Assembly (NCBI GenBank): GCA_011525845.1
Contig: WYBP01000021.1
Span: 1 to 50,018 of the forward strand
Direction: 5' to 3'
Length of the DNA stretch: 50,018 bases
Origin: Gemmatimonadaceae bacterium
GTDB lineage: Bacteria > Gemmatimonadota > Gemmatimonadetes > Gemmatimonadales > Gemmatimonadaceae
Shown: one piece after another, positions 30,671 through 38,479 of the stretch
Layout: every line of letters starts with the position of its first letter
Position numbering within the stretch: the stretch's first letter is position 1
Notes under the pieces: generated by a model
Database searches by the model: none
The model's input: the letters and a program-made list of their open reading frames with translations, nothing else
Told to the model about the DNA's origin: nothing
Translations under genes and position numbers: made by a program

Positions 30671-31090
30671 CTACATCTTCTTGCCGCTCACCTTCGACCC
30701 GTCGCCGGGCATGCTCCATTCGCCCTCGACCAGGTCCCCATTGAAGGTCAGCGTCATCGCGCCGGAGTCGCCGGTGGGGACCGGGAAGGTCATCATCATC
30801 TTCTTGTCGGTGAGCGTGGCCTTGGAGATCGGGATCGGCGGGAAGGCGGCGCTCGAGAGGGTGCCGGTCCAGGTGCCGTCCGGGAGCTTCGAGAGTTCCA
30901 TCACCACTTCCATCGCCTGACCCTGCGCCACGAGGCCCAGGGACCACTTGCCCGCCGGGCTGAACGGCGGCGCCGGGGCTGGCTGCAGCACCGGGGTCCC
31001 CTCGACGGTCGTGGTGGTGGCGGACGTGGTCGCGCAGGCCGAGGTGATCAGCGCCAGGGCCGCGATCGTGGCGGGAAGTCGAAGGTTCAT
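30671..31090 (-). CDS. Small secreted lipoprotein-like protein of unknown function
   Basis: A 139-residue protein with a signal peptide MNLRLPATIAALALITSAC; the Cys at residue 19 could be a lipidation site (TSAC is a loose lipobox). A Thr/Pro-rich linker follows, then a beta-rich domain with GKWSLGLVAQGQAMEVVMEL, DGTWTGTLSS, and MTLTFNGDLVEGEWSMPGDG, resembling small lipocalin-like/META-type folds that report modest sequence identity. A GGAG eight bases upstream of the ATG at 31090 supports this start over an in-frame ATG three codons upstream. It is convergent with the exporter gene and divergent from the MFS gene at 31179. Confidence 0.75.
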   Translation of the reverse strand: MNLRLPATIAALALITSACATTSATTTTVEGTPVLQPAPAPPFSPAGKWSLGLVAQGQAMEVVMELSKLPDGTWTGTLSSAAFPPIPISKATLTDKKMMMTFPVPTGDSGAMTLTFNGDLVEGEWSMPGDGSKVSGKKM

Positions 31091-31166
31091 CGATGGCATC
31101 TCCGGTGGAGCCCGGGGCGTCATGCGCCGGGCGATCCTGAAGTGTAGCCCCGCCACGGCCCGCGCG

Positions 31167-31178
31167 TAACTTTGCGCG
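31167..31178 (+). promoter_or_regulatory. -10-like element directly before an MFS transporter gene
   Basis: TAACTT (31167-31172) ends six bases before the ATG at 31179, the same spacing as at acnA and the glycerophosphodiesterase gene; no Shine-Dalgarno is visible. Confidence 0.4.
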
Positions 31179-32444
31179 ATGGCACCCGCCGACGCGCCCT
31201 CCGCAGCGCCTCCCGCCCCGCCCCAGGCCGCCGACCGGGGCGCACAACTGGGGCCGGGCGACAGCGGCCGCGCGTGGACCATGCTCGCGCTCCTCTCCGT
31301 GGCCGAGCTGTTCGGGATGGCACTCTGGTTCAGCGGCAGTGCCGTGGCCCCCGAGCTCCAGGCGCGCTGGGCGCTCTCCGATGCGCAGGTGGGCGGGCTC
31401 TCCACCGCCGTGCAGCTCGGCTTCGTGCTCGGCACGGCGCTCTCGGCGGTGCTCAACCTCGCGGACATCGTCCCCGCGCGGCGGCTCTTCGCGCTGGCGG
31501 CGGCCTCTGGCGCGGCCGCGAACGCCGGCCTCCTGCTGGCGGAGAGCTATCCGTTCGCGCTCGCCAGCCGCGCGCTCGCGGGCGCCTGCCTCGCAGGGGT
31601 CTATCCACCGGCCATGAAGATGGCGGCCACCTGGTTCCGCGCGCGCCGTGGCGTGGCGGTGGGCACCGTGGTGGGTGCGCTCACCGTCGGGAAGGCGAGC
31701 CCCTATCTCTGGCGGCTCGTGCCGGACGCGTCCGTGGCGGACGTGGTGCTCTCCACGTCCGGGCTCGCCCTGCTGGCCGCGCTGCTGGTCACCGTCCTCT
31801 GGCGCGACGGTCCCTTCGCCTTCCCTTCCCGCCCCTTCTCGTGGGGGCTCGTGGGCGAGGTGTTCGGCTCGCGCCGCTGGCGGCTCGCCACCGGTGGGTA
31901 CCTGGGCCACATGGCGGAGCTCTATTCGTACTGGACCTGGATCCCCGCATTCGTGGCCGCGAGTGCGCTGGCCAGTGGTGGCGCGTCCGAGGCCGCGCGT
32001 CCCTGGGTCGGGCTGCTCAGTTTCGGGACGATCGCCGTCGGTGGGCTCGGCTGCCTCTGGGGCGGCGTGGTGAGCGACCGCATCGGGCGCGAGCGGCTGG
32101 TGATCATCGCGATGGCCGCGAGCGGCGCGTGCGCGCTCGCCATCGGGCTCCTCTTCGGCCGCTCCCCCTGGCTGCTCGCCCCCGTGGCGCTCGCGTGGGG
32201 GTTCTTCGTGATCGCCGACTCGGCGCAGTTCTCCGTGCTCGTGACGGAGTCGGTGCCGGCGCACGCGGTGGGCACCGCGCTCACCGTGCAGGTCTCGCTC
32301 GGGTTCCTGCTCACGACGCTCACCATCCAGGCCGTCCCGCCCGTGGTCGCGCGGCTCGGGTGGGAGGGGGCGTTCGCGATGCTGGCGATCGGACCCGCGC
32401 TCGGGATACTGGCGATCCGGCGGCTCCGGCTCGTGCCGAGGTGA
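31179..32444 (+). CDS. MFS transporter
   Basis: A 421-residue major facilitator protein. After ~28 Pro/Ala-rich residues there are about 12 hydrophobic segments, beginning WTMLALLSVAELFGMALWFS. The loop 2-3 region and the segment RRLFALAAASGAAANAG match MFS organisation, and WGGVVSDRIGRERLVI in the middle is a clear cytoplasmic MFS loop signature (D-R-x-G-R). I cannot assign a substrate. Followed 45 bases later by another MFS gene on the same strand that is not a close copy. Confidence 0.88.
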   Translation: MAPADAPSAAPPAPPQAADRGAQLGPGDSGRAWTMLALLSVAELFGMALWFSGSAVAPELQARWALSDAQVGGLSTAVQLGFVLGTALSAVLNLADIVPARRLFALAAASGAAANAGLLLAESYPFALASRALAGACLAGVYPPAMKMAATWFRARRGVAVGTVVGALTVGKASPYLWRLVPDASVADVVLSTSGLALLAALLVTVLWRDGPFAFPSRPFSWGLVGEVFGSRRWRLATGGYLGHMAELYSYWTWIPAFVAASALASGGASEAARPWVGLLSFGTIAVGGLGCLWGGVVSDRIGRERLVIIAMAASGACALAIGLLFGRSPWLLAPVALAWGFFVIADSAQFSVLVTESVPAHAVGTALTVQVSLGFLLTTLTIQAVPPVVARLGWEGAFAMLAIGPALGILAIRRLRLVPR

Positions 32445-32489
32445 ACCCGGACCGGACCTCGGCGGCCCGCCGGATTAGATTTCGCGGCT

Positions 32490-33716
32490 GTGCATGAGAT
32501 GAACCGCCCGGCGTTGCGCGCGATCGCGGCCGCGACCTTCCTGACCCTCGTCCCGATCACGCTGCTCGTCCCCGGGCTCACCGAGCTCGTGGTCGAGATG
32601 CACGGCGGGACGCGCTTCCAGGCGCACCTCTTCGTCGCGCTCAACCAGCTCGCCGGCATCGTCGCGGTGCCGTTCGTCATCCGGCTGCACCGACGGAACG
32701 AGAACACGCGCGCCTGGCTCGTCGGCCTCCTCCTCCTCGATGCCCTCTCGTTCGCCGGGATGCGCGCCGCCGGCTCGCTGGAGGTGCTCTTCGCCTGGCG
32801 CGCCGTGGACGGGATCGCGCACCTCCCCGCGGTGACGCTCCTGATGATCGCGGCCAACCGGGCCGGCGGGCGGCGGCGTGGGGCATCGCTCGGGATCGCC
32901 GCCTCGGCCCTCATGGTCGGCGTGGGGGTCGGCGCGCCGCTGGGGGGCGTGCTCGTGGACCGGGACCCGCTCCTCGTCTACAGCGTGGGTGCCGTCCTGC
33001 TCGTGGTCGCCGCGGCGGCCGCCGCGTTCGTGCGCACTCCCGCCGACGCATCCCCGATCCCATCGGCGCACCGTCGCTACCACTGGGACCGCCGCAACCT
33101 CGCGGCGTGGATGCCCTTGGCGTACGGATTCACCGACCGCTTCCTGATCGGCGTCTTCGTCTCGACCTTCACGCTCTTCCTCACGGAAGTGCACGGGGTG
33201 AATGCGGCGGCGCGGGGGATGCTGATGTCGCTCTTCCTCCTCCCCTTCGCGCTCCTCTGTTGGCCCGCTGGGAAGCTCACCGACCGCGTGGGATGGTTCG
33301 CGCCGATCATCACCGCGAACATCCTCTTCGGCCTCGTCTACGCGAGCTATGGTCTGGTGCCCTTCACCTGGCTCCCGGCGGCGATGGTGCTCTCCGGGGT
33401 GCTGAGCGCGCTGATGTTCGCGCCGAGCCTCGTGCTGGTGAGCGAGTTCTCGCGGCACGGAGCGGGGGAAGGACTCTTCGGCACCTTCCAGGTGGCGGGG
33501 AGCTTCGGATTCCTCGCTGGGCCGCTGGTCGGCGGCGTGCTCGTGGAGACGCTCCGCACGCCGGCGGGGGATCCGCGGTGGGAGGCGATCTTCGCGGGGG
33601 TGGGGGTGGTGCTGGTGATCCTCGGGCTCTTCAGTTGGCGGATCCTGGCGCCGCTCGCGAAGAGTTGGGGAGAGAGTTCGAGTGAGTGGGTTCGGGACCG
33701 AGGTACCGCCGACTAG
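32490..33716 (+). CDS. MFS transporter
   Basis: A 408-residue major facilitator protein with about 12 membrane segments, e.g. AIAAATFLTLVPITLLVPGL at the start, SLGIAASALMVGVGVGAPLGG, and FGFLAGPLVGGVLVETL. Central loop CWPAGKLTDRVGWFAPI is an MFS signature region. Substrate unknown. The start is GTG 32490 (an in-frame ATG is three codons later); TAGATT (32476-32481) ends eight bases before the GTG, suggesting a short or absent leader. This is the last gene with host-like composition before the accessory region. Confidence 0.88.
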   Translation: MHEMNRPALRAIAAATFLTLVPITLLVPGLTELVVEMHGGTRFQAHLFVALNQLAGIVAVPFVIRLHRRNENTRAWLVGLLLLDALSFAGMRAAGSLEVLFAWRAVDGIAHLPAVTLLMIAANRAGGRRRGASLGIAASALMVGVGVGAPLGGVLVDRDPLLVYSVGAVLLVVAAAAAAFVRTPADASPIPSAHRRYHWDRRNLAAWMPLAYGFTDRFLIGVFVSTFTLFLTEVHGVNAAARGMLMSLFLLPFALLCWPAGKLTDRVGWFAPIITANILFGLVYASYGLVPFTWLPAAMVLSGVLSALMFAPSLVLVSEFSRHGAGEGLFGTFQVAGSFGFLAGPLVGGVLVETLRTPAGDPRWEAIFAGVGVVLVILGLFSWRILAPLAKSWGESSSEWVRDRGTAD

Positions 33717-33815
33717 GATCGGTCGGGGTGGTGCGGAGGAGCCCCTGCGGAGGTCACCCGCACCCCCGGAGTCCAGCTTCCAACGGACAGTCTAAGGGGA
33801 GAGTTGACAACGGGC

Positions 33816-33843
33816 TTGACATACTCCTCGCGAGGAGTACTAT
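33816..33843 (+). promoter_or_regulatory. MarR-gene promoter with an 18-bp palindromic operator in the spacer
   Basis: TTGACA (33816-33821) and TACTAT (33838-33843) are near-consensus -35 and -10 hexamers 16 bases apart. The spacer and first two bases of the -10 form the perfect palindrome TACTCCTCGCGAGGAGTA (33822-33839), a fitting operator for a dimeric repressor such as the MarR protein it precedes. Seven bases separate the -10 from the ATG, so the transcript is probably leaderless. Confidence 0.8.
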
Positions 33844-33850
33844 TCGTCGC

Positions 33851-34315
33851 ATGAGACCGCCGAATCCAGCCGACGCGATGGGCGTGGAAGTCCCTGAGGA
33901 GCGCGTGTTGATCGCGCTCGTGCGGGCGGCGTGGGCGTCATCGGTGCGCTCCGACGCCATCGTTCGACAGGCAGGGCTGTCGCCGTCGCAGTACAACGTC
34001 CTGCGCATCCTGCGATTCTCTGGGCCCCAAGGCCTGAGCCGAAACGGAATCGGGGAGCGCATGGTGACGCGGGACCCAGACTTGACGCGCATCTTGTCCG
34101 GACTGATCGGTATGCGGGCGGTGCGCGATCGGCGTTCTGCGCTCGACCGCCGAGTGCGGGTGAGTGTGATTACCGAGCACGGCCGGGAGCTGCTCGATCG
34201 CCTTGACGCGGACGTACGAGACGCCGCGATCGCTTCATTGGGCGGCCTCGGCAAGGCCGACCTCAAGCGGCTCGAAGCCCTTTTGACGGCTGTCGCGCCA
34301 GCAACGGGCGGCTAG
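33851..34315 (+). CDS. MarR-family transcriptional regulator
   Basis: A 154-residue winged-helix protein. The DNA-binding region reads LSPSQYNVLRILRFSGPQGLSRNGIGERM, then the wing with LTRILSGLIGMRAVRDRRSALDRRVRVSVITEHGRELL, the standard MarR order. The ATG at 33851 is chosen because a near-consensus promoter ends seven bases before it; an upstream open frame exists but lies across the promoter. Likely a ligand-sensing repressor of its own gene and the two downstream enzymes, acting at the palindrome in its promoter. Codon use is less GC-biased than in the genes to its left. Confidence 0.9.
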   Translation: MRPPNPADAMGVEVPEERVLIALVRAAWASSVRSDAIVRQAGLSPSQYNVLRILRFSGPQGLSRNGIGERMVTRDPDLTRILSGLIGMRAVRDRRSALDRRVRVSVITEHGRELLDRLDADVRDAAIASLGGLGKADLKRLEALLTAVAPATGG

Positions 34316-34358
34316 CGATGCATCCGTACCGCACGCGTGCGTACTACGGCCATACTCG

Positions 34359-34372
34359 CTCCTCGCGCGGAG
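34359..34372. promoter_or_regulatory. Second MarR operator-like site
   Basis: CTCCTCGCGCGGAG, 21 bases before the SnoaL-like gene, shares CTCCTCGCG and GGAG with the palindrome in the MarR promoter, with one position differing at the centre. It could be a weaker operator controlling the downstream genes separately. Confidence 0.4.
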
Positions 34373-34392
34373 CCCATCACGGGAGAGACACC

Positions 34393-34776
34393 ATGCACCA
34401 CGACGAGCAAGCGATTCGGAACCTGTTGGCGAGCTATGAGGCGCGCCTGAACGCGTCAGATCCCGACGCCATCGCTGGACTGTACGCGAGCGACGGCATC
34501 TTCATGCCCCAAGGATTTCCGACGGCACAGGGCCGACCGGCGGTCCTCGAGTCCTACCGCGCCATCTTCTCGAACATCACGCTCACGATCGGCTTCGAGG
34601 TCGATGAGGTGAAGATCAGTGGCGGGCTCGCGACCGCGATCACCCGGTCGAGCGGGTCCGTGCGTGTGAACGCCACGGGTGCGTCGGGGCCCGAGGCGAA
34701 TCGCGAGCTGTTCGCGTTCGCGCAGGAAGACGGGGCCTGGCGTATCGCGCGGTACATGTTCAACAAGGCGGGGTGA
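34393..34776 (+). CDS. SnoaL-like/DUF4440 (NTF2-fold) protein
   Basis: A 127-residue NTF2-like protein: AIRNLLASYEARLNASDPDAIAGLYASDGIFMPQG at the start and the later strand FAFAQEDGAWRIARYMFN are typical of SnoaL/DUF4440 proteins, which are small cone-shaped enzymes or binding proteins with varied substrates. The ATG at 34393 is preceded by GGGAGAG. It sits between the MarR regulator and the NmrA-like gene, five bases before the latter, so the two are an operon. A function in modifying a small aromatic or reactive compound is plausible but unproved. Confidence 0.85.
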   Translation: MHHDEQAIRNLLASYEARLNASDPDAIAGLYASDGIFMPQGFPTAQGRPAVLESYRAIFSNITLTIGFEVDEVKISGGLATAITRSSGSVRVNATGASGPEANRELFAFAQEDGAWRIARYMFNKAG

Positions 34777-34780
34777 CTCC

Positions 34781-35650
34781 ATGAACATCGGCAGAGATCT
34801 CATTCTCGTGACCGGCGCGACCGGTCAGCAGGGCGGGGCGACCGCGCGCGAACTACTAGCGGCCGGCCACAAGGTTCGCGCCATGACCCGCAAGCCCGAC
34901 GGTGAAGCAAGTCGGGCACTGGCCGCGCTCGGCGCGGAAGTCGTTCAAGGCGACCTCAACGATCCGGCATCCGTGGAACGCGCCCTGTCTGGTGCCTGGG
35001 GCGTGTTCGCGGTGCAGAACACCTGGGAAGCCGGCGTGGAACTGGAGGAGGTGCAGGGCAAGCGCATCGCCGAGGCGGCCCAGCGGGCGGGCGTCCAACA
35101 CTTCGTCTACGCCTCGGTGGGATCCGCACACCGGAAGACCGGCGTGCCGCACTTTGACAACAAGTCCCGGGTCGAGGAGACCGTGCGGTCTCTGGGGTTC
35201 CCGTCGTACGCGATCCTGCGCCCGGTGTTCTTCATGGACAACTTCCTGTCGCCGTCGTTCAAGCAGGCGATCGATCAAGGCGTCCTCGCGGTCGGCATGT
35301 CTCCGTCGGTGCCCTTGCAGATGATTGCGGTCGGTGACATCGGCCGGTACGGTCGTGCGGCGTTCGAGGGGCACGCCACTCTGAACGGTGAGGCGGTCGA
35401 CATCGCAGGCGACGCACTGACGATGCCTGAGGTTGCTGCTGCCATCTCGCGGGCCGCCGGCCGGACTGTGACGCATCTGCAGGTCCCGATCGAGGAAGTG
35501 CGAAAGTTCAGTGATGACCTGGCGCTGATGTTCGAGTGGTTCGAGAGTGTGGGCTACGACGCGGACGTCGGCAGGACCTCCGCCCGGTTCGGGATCGAGC
35601 CGACGCCCTTCTCTCAGTGGGCCGAGCGCGCCGATTGGAGCGCTGCATAG
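34781..35650 (+). CDS. NmrA-family NAD(P)-binding protein
   Basis: A 289-residue atypical short-chain dehydrogenase of the NmrA/HSCARG type. It has the Rossmann motif VTGATGQQGGATARELL, VRAMTRKPDG, VVQGDLNDPASVERAL and FVYASVGSAHRKTGVPHFDNKSRVEE, which keeps the Lys of the YxxxK region in a modified form (Tyr is missing, as is usual in NmrA proteins). These proteins sense the NADP(H) state or reduce quinones. MarR, SnoaL-like and NmrA genes together look like an electrophile or redox response operon. A stem-loop follows 33 bases after the stop. Confidence 0.9.
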   Translation: MNIGRDLILVTGATGQQGGATARELLAAGHKVRAMTRKPDGEASRALAALGAEVVQGDLNDPASVERALSGAWGVFAVQNTWEAGVELEEVQGKRIAEAAQRAGVQHFVYASVGSAHRKTGVPHFDNKSRVEETVRSLGFPSYAILRPVFFMDNFLSPSFKQAIDQGVLAVGMSPSVPLQMIAVGDIGRYGRAAFEGHATLNGEAVDIAGDALTMPEVAAAISRAAGRTVTHLQVPIEEVRKFSDDLALMFEWFESVGYDADVGRTSARFGIEPTPFSQWAERADWSAA

Positions 35651-35683
35651 CAAGCACCTTGCAGCGGCCGGGCAAATGAACCG

Positions 35684-35710
35684 ACGGGCTCTCGGAATCA
35701 GGGAGCCCGT
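35684..35710 (+). terminator. Terminator-like stem-loop after the NmrA operon
   Basis: ACGGGCTCTC (35684-35693) pairs with GGGAGCCCGT (35701-35710) over 10 bp with one G-U, loop GGAATCA. No long T run follows, so it is only a moderate terminator candidate. Confidence 0.5.
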
Positions 35711-36103
35711 TGCACATTGCTACGTGGCGGTGCTGCGCCGTGACGAGTGGCGCCGAGCCCGCTGTGGGCTTGCAGGTCGATTGGGCCAGCCCAGTACTCC
35801 GATTCAGTGCCGGATTGGACGCATAACGTCAGCTTCTGTTGCGAGCGGACCGCACGAGGCGTCACGCTGTGCGAATGGTTGGTCCGCTCGGCAACAGCAA
35901 GCATCGTTTGGCTGCGTCACGACGATGTCGTGTCGAAACAGCCCGTCGCGCAACGGAACGGTGACGGCCAGCAGTCGAGTTGGTCGTATGCTCGGTGCTC
36001 CTTGGCCTCGGCCCGAGCATGCCCGACGCGGCCCCGGCGACCAGCGGCGGCTACAAACCCCGACGGCCCCAGGCGTCCCCGCTCTCTTTCTGGTGTCCGA
36101 TTA
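35711..36103. other. Stretch without recognisable gene
   Basis: About 390 bases between the terminator-like hairpin and the end of the DUF6527 gene. Open frames exist on both strands but their translations are low-complexity or shadow-like, with no start plus Shine-Dalgarno that I trust and no family I know. I see no repeats, tRNA or insertion-sequence ends. It marks the junction between the NmrA operon and the convergent ubiquitin-like operon. Confidence 0.5.
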
Positions 36104-36529
36104 TCAGCACCGCCTGTAGACGGTCCACGACAACGGATTCCTCGGACGCACATCGCACCATTCGACGCGCCCCCGTCGCAGAAAGAAGTGGCTGCGACAG
36201 CCTGTCCGGCGCCAGACCGATGGCGTCAGCGACACGGTGCCGCCGGCGTGCAGGGTCAGCCGCCAGCGCGGACGTCCGTTGGGATGAAGGCTGATCTGCA
36301 GCAGTTCGCCGCAGCCGCAGGGGCAGATCAGCGCGGCAAACCAGACATGCACACCCTCGCCCACGAGGTACACCGTCCACGGGTCGAGGAAGTCCGGCAA
36401 CTCCGCCGCGAAGCGCGTCGCTCGCGCGGGCGCCGCGCGCAGGATGCGGGCCCTCCACCACAGTTCGACGGCGAACCGCGCCGCGCACAGAATGCTGTCG
36501 GCCGGGCGACGCCAACCGACACGCGTCAC
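36104..36529 (-). CDS. DUF6527-family protein, last gene of the ubiquitin-like operon
   Basis: A 141-residue protein starting at GTG 36529, which overlaps the stop of the E1 gene as GTGA. The C-terminal ~85 residues match what I know as DUF6527: LPDFLDPWTVYLVGEGVHVWFAALICPCGCGE, then LHPNGRPRWRLTLHAGGTVSLTPSVWR and a final Cys in RVEWC. The CPCGC cluster with the late Cys could bind a metal. DUF6527 proteins are often encoded beside bacterial E1/E2/multiubiquitin genes; their biochemical role is not known to me. It could be a target-recognition or ligase-like accessory factor, which is speculation. Confidence 0.75.
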   Translation of the reverse strand: MTRVGWRRPADSILCAARFAVELWWRARILRAAPARATRFAAELPDFLDPWTVYLVGEGVHVWFAALICPCGCGELLQISLHPNGRPRWRLTLHAGGTVSLTPSVWRRTGCRSHFFLRRGRVEWCDVRPRNPLSWTVYRRC

Positions 36530-38049
36530 GGGGCGGTGCCCGGCTCCGTCAGCTCGGGCATGTTGAGCAGCGGACGAAGGTCTCCTCTCCCTGCGAGCAG
36601 CGAGAGTGCGGGGCACGGCATGCCATCGCTGTCAATCAGCAGCCGGGCCTGCGTGAGGCTCATGCTGAAGCTCGCGAAGTCGCCGTTACCATCATCCCGG
36701 AAGCCGTGGAGCCGCGCGAGGAGCTCGATGACTGCGAGGCTGGCGTAGAGGGTGTTCACGCTGATGACCGCGGGCCGGTCCTCCTGCACGCCGGAGATGT
36801 ACTTCTCGCTCCGCAGCGCTTCGTACTGTGCGGGGTCCTCCCGGCGCGTGGCCGCGGCGCGCACGTCCTCGGCGGTGTAGGCGCTCCGGCTGAGCAGACT
36901 GGAGCCGTCGGGCTGGAGGTAATGCACGGTGCCGCAGATCTGGTCCACGCTTCCCAGTCCATCCGCGACGAGGCGAACGCCCACGTCGAAGTACGGCACG
37001 CTGTAGAAGCAGGCCACGCGGTTCAGCAGGTCGCGTCCGTCGATCGAGTCCATGCATCCGAACACCGCGTCGCACCGTGCCACGTGACGGACCACATTCG
37101 CCGAGAAGAGGTCCTTCGCCATCGGTTTGACGATCGTGCCGAGGCCCATCGCCTTCACGGCGCCCGCGAGCACGTCGACCTTGTACTCCCCCGCGACCGC
37201 GTCGGCCATCGTCGCGTTGTAGATGCGATTCAGGTTCTTCTCCTCGACGCGGTCGGGGTCGACCAGGACGAGGACGCCGACACCGAGCCGTGCCAGCATC
37301 TCGATCGTCGGGCTCCCGGTGCCCGAGCAGCCGACGACGGCGACCGTCATTCGGGAGAGCAGCGTCGTCGTACCGGCGCCGAGCGCCTGCGCCGTGCGCC
37401 GCGCGAACTCGGAGACGCTGTGGCGGTCCTTGAACGGGCCGGTACCTTTGGACTGCGCGTTCGACTCCACGACCTCGGTCCACCGCCAGCTCCTGATCTC
37501 CTCTCCGACGACCGCGACCTTCGGGACCGGGGCCGTCGCGCCATCGGGGCTGACTGCCCGGGCGAAGATCCGGCCCTCCGGCAGCATGACCGCGCTGGTG
37601 TGCGGTCGGTCGTTGTCGAGCCACGCGCCGACGGCGGCGAACAGCTCGTGATCCGCGCGGTCATCCACACTCGAGAACCGGCGAAGTCCACCGGGATGAC
37701 TGTGGATCTTGAGAAGGCTCAGGCCACTCTTCTGTGCCAGATCGAGCAGCGCTGGCAGGGCGTCGGTCGGCCAGCGCACGCGCTCGGGCGTCCGCTCGAG
37801 GCAGCGCTCGTGCGGCACCAGCTCGATCTTGTAGATCGTGAGGATCTCGCCGTCTTCGCCATCAGATTCCGGGGCGGCCGGAGGCGCCGCGAGTCGGCCG
37901 CAAAGCGCGAGGGCAATCGACTCGCGTCCGTCTCCGGGGAAGAGGTGCTGGCGGAGGTGCGCGTGCTGCCTGCCCGTCATCCTGAGCGCGGCGAACGGGC
38001 GGGGCGAACGGTAGGCATCCACCGCGGCGATGGCAGTTGTCTCGGTCAT
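36526..38049 (-). CDS. JAB deubiquitinase-like domain fused to E1-like (ThiF) adenylyltransferase
   Basis: A 507-residue fusion. Residues ~20-190 are a JAB/MPN metallopeptidase-like domain with the JAMM motif HSHPGGLRRFSSVDD (His116, His118, Ser126, Asp129), which in eukaryotes and bacteria trims ubiquitin-like tails or removes conjugates. Residues ~230-480 are an E1/ThiF domain: VVGCSGTGSPTIEMLARLGVG with Gly240, LVDPDRVEEKNLNRIYNAT, and DAVFGCMDSIDGRDLLNRVA. In the crossover-loop region where MoeB/ThiF enzymes have Cys the sequence is LQPDGSSLLSRSAY, Ser-rich without Cys. It starts one base after the E2-like stop, behind GGAGGGG. Confidence 0.9.
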   Translation of the reverse strand: MTETTAIAAVDAYRSPRPFAALRMTGRQHAHLRQHLFPGDGRESIALALCGRLAAPPAAPESDGEDGEILTIYKIELVPHERCLERTPERVRWPTDALPALLDLAQKSGLSLLKIHSHPGGLRRFSSVDDRADHELFAAVGAWLDNDRPHTSAVMLPEGRIFARAVSPDGATAPVPKVAVVGEEIRSWRWTEVVESNAQSKGTGPFKDRHSVSEFARRTAQALGAGTTTLLSRMTVAVVGCSGTGSPTIEMLARLGVGVLVLVDPDRVEEKNLNRIYNATMADAVAGEYKVDVLAGAVKAMGLGTIVKPMAKDLFSANVVRHVARCDAVFGCMDSIDGRDLLNRVACFYSVPYFDVGVRLVADGLGSVDQICGTVHYLQPDGSSLLSRSAYTAEDVRAAATRREDPAQYEALRSEKYISGVQEDRPAVISVNTLYASLAVIELLARLHGFRDDGNGDFASFSMSLTQARLLIDSDGMPCPALSLLAGRGDLRPLLNMPELTEPGTAP

Positions 38050-38050
38050 G

Positions 38051-38479
38051 TCAGCCCCTCCGGAACTCGCGCGCGAACCACTCGTCGACGAGGGCGAGGT
38101 GCGCCGCCACGTCGTCGATCCCAGGACGCCAGGGGTTGGCGCTGGTCCGATGGCGGGACCACCGCTGGAACGTCTTGCCGTCGATCGCCATCGCCGTGAG
38201 CGCACCGATAACTCGACCGTCGCTGGCGGCGAGCGGCGGGTGCACATAGACCATATCGAGCGCCGCGGTCGGGTACCCCGCGGTGATCTGAATCGCCAGG
38301 GTCACCCTAGGTTGGTCGTAGCCGCTCGGGACCGGGAACTCGTTCACGAAAAGCCAGCGCCCACCCTGGGAGACGATCGTCTCCCAGAGCAGGCTGCGGG
38401 CGTCGAGGTGCACTTCGTCCTCCTCCGGCAGCGCGAACTGTCGGCGCAGCGCTGGAACGGTGGTCGCCGGCGCCGTCAC
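38051..38479 (-). CDS. E2-like ubiquitin-conjugating protein (prokaryotic E2 family E type), no cysteine
   Basis: About 142 residues. The core reads WLFVNEFPVPSGYDQPRVTL, AIQITAGYPTAALDMVYVHPPL and GKTFQRWSRHRTSANPWRPGIDD, the pattern I associate with the bacterial E2/UBC family linked to multiubiquitin operons. The protein has no Cys; where an E2 active site would be expected the sequence is Trp107-Ser108-Arg109-His110, so a serine may replace the usual thiol. The start at GTG 38479 overlaps the multiubiquitin stop (GTGA) and has GGAG six bases upstream; a GTG at 38497 is an alternative. The operon order is Ub-like, E2, E1-JAB, DUF6527. Confidence 0.82.
   Translation of the reverse strand: MTAPATTVPALRRQFALPEEDEVHLDARSLLWETIVSQGGRWLFVNEFPVPSGYDQPRVTLAIQITAGYPTAALDMVYVHPPLAASDGRVIGALTAMAIDGKTFQRWSRHRTSANPWRPGIDDVAAHLALVDEWFAREFRRG

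Noticed and set aside
28581-32264. A 1227-codon open frame on the minus strand opposite the phosphodiesterase, exporter and MFS genes
   Set aside because: It is antisense to well-supported genes; its translation is Arg/His/Glu-rich shadow sequence typical of very GC-rich DNA and has no recognisable domain.
35747-36748. Plus-strand open frame of 333 codons across the NmrA-DUF6527 junction
   Set aside because: Its second half is antisense to DUF6527 and the E1 gene, and the first half has no family resemblance, ribosome-binding site or promoter that I trust.
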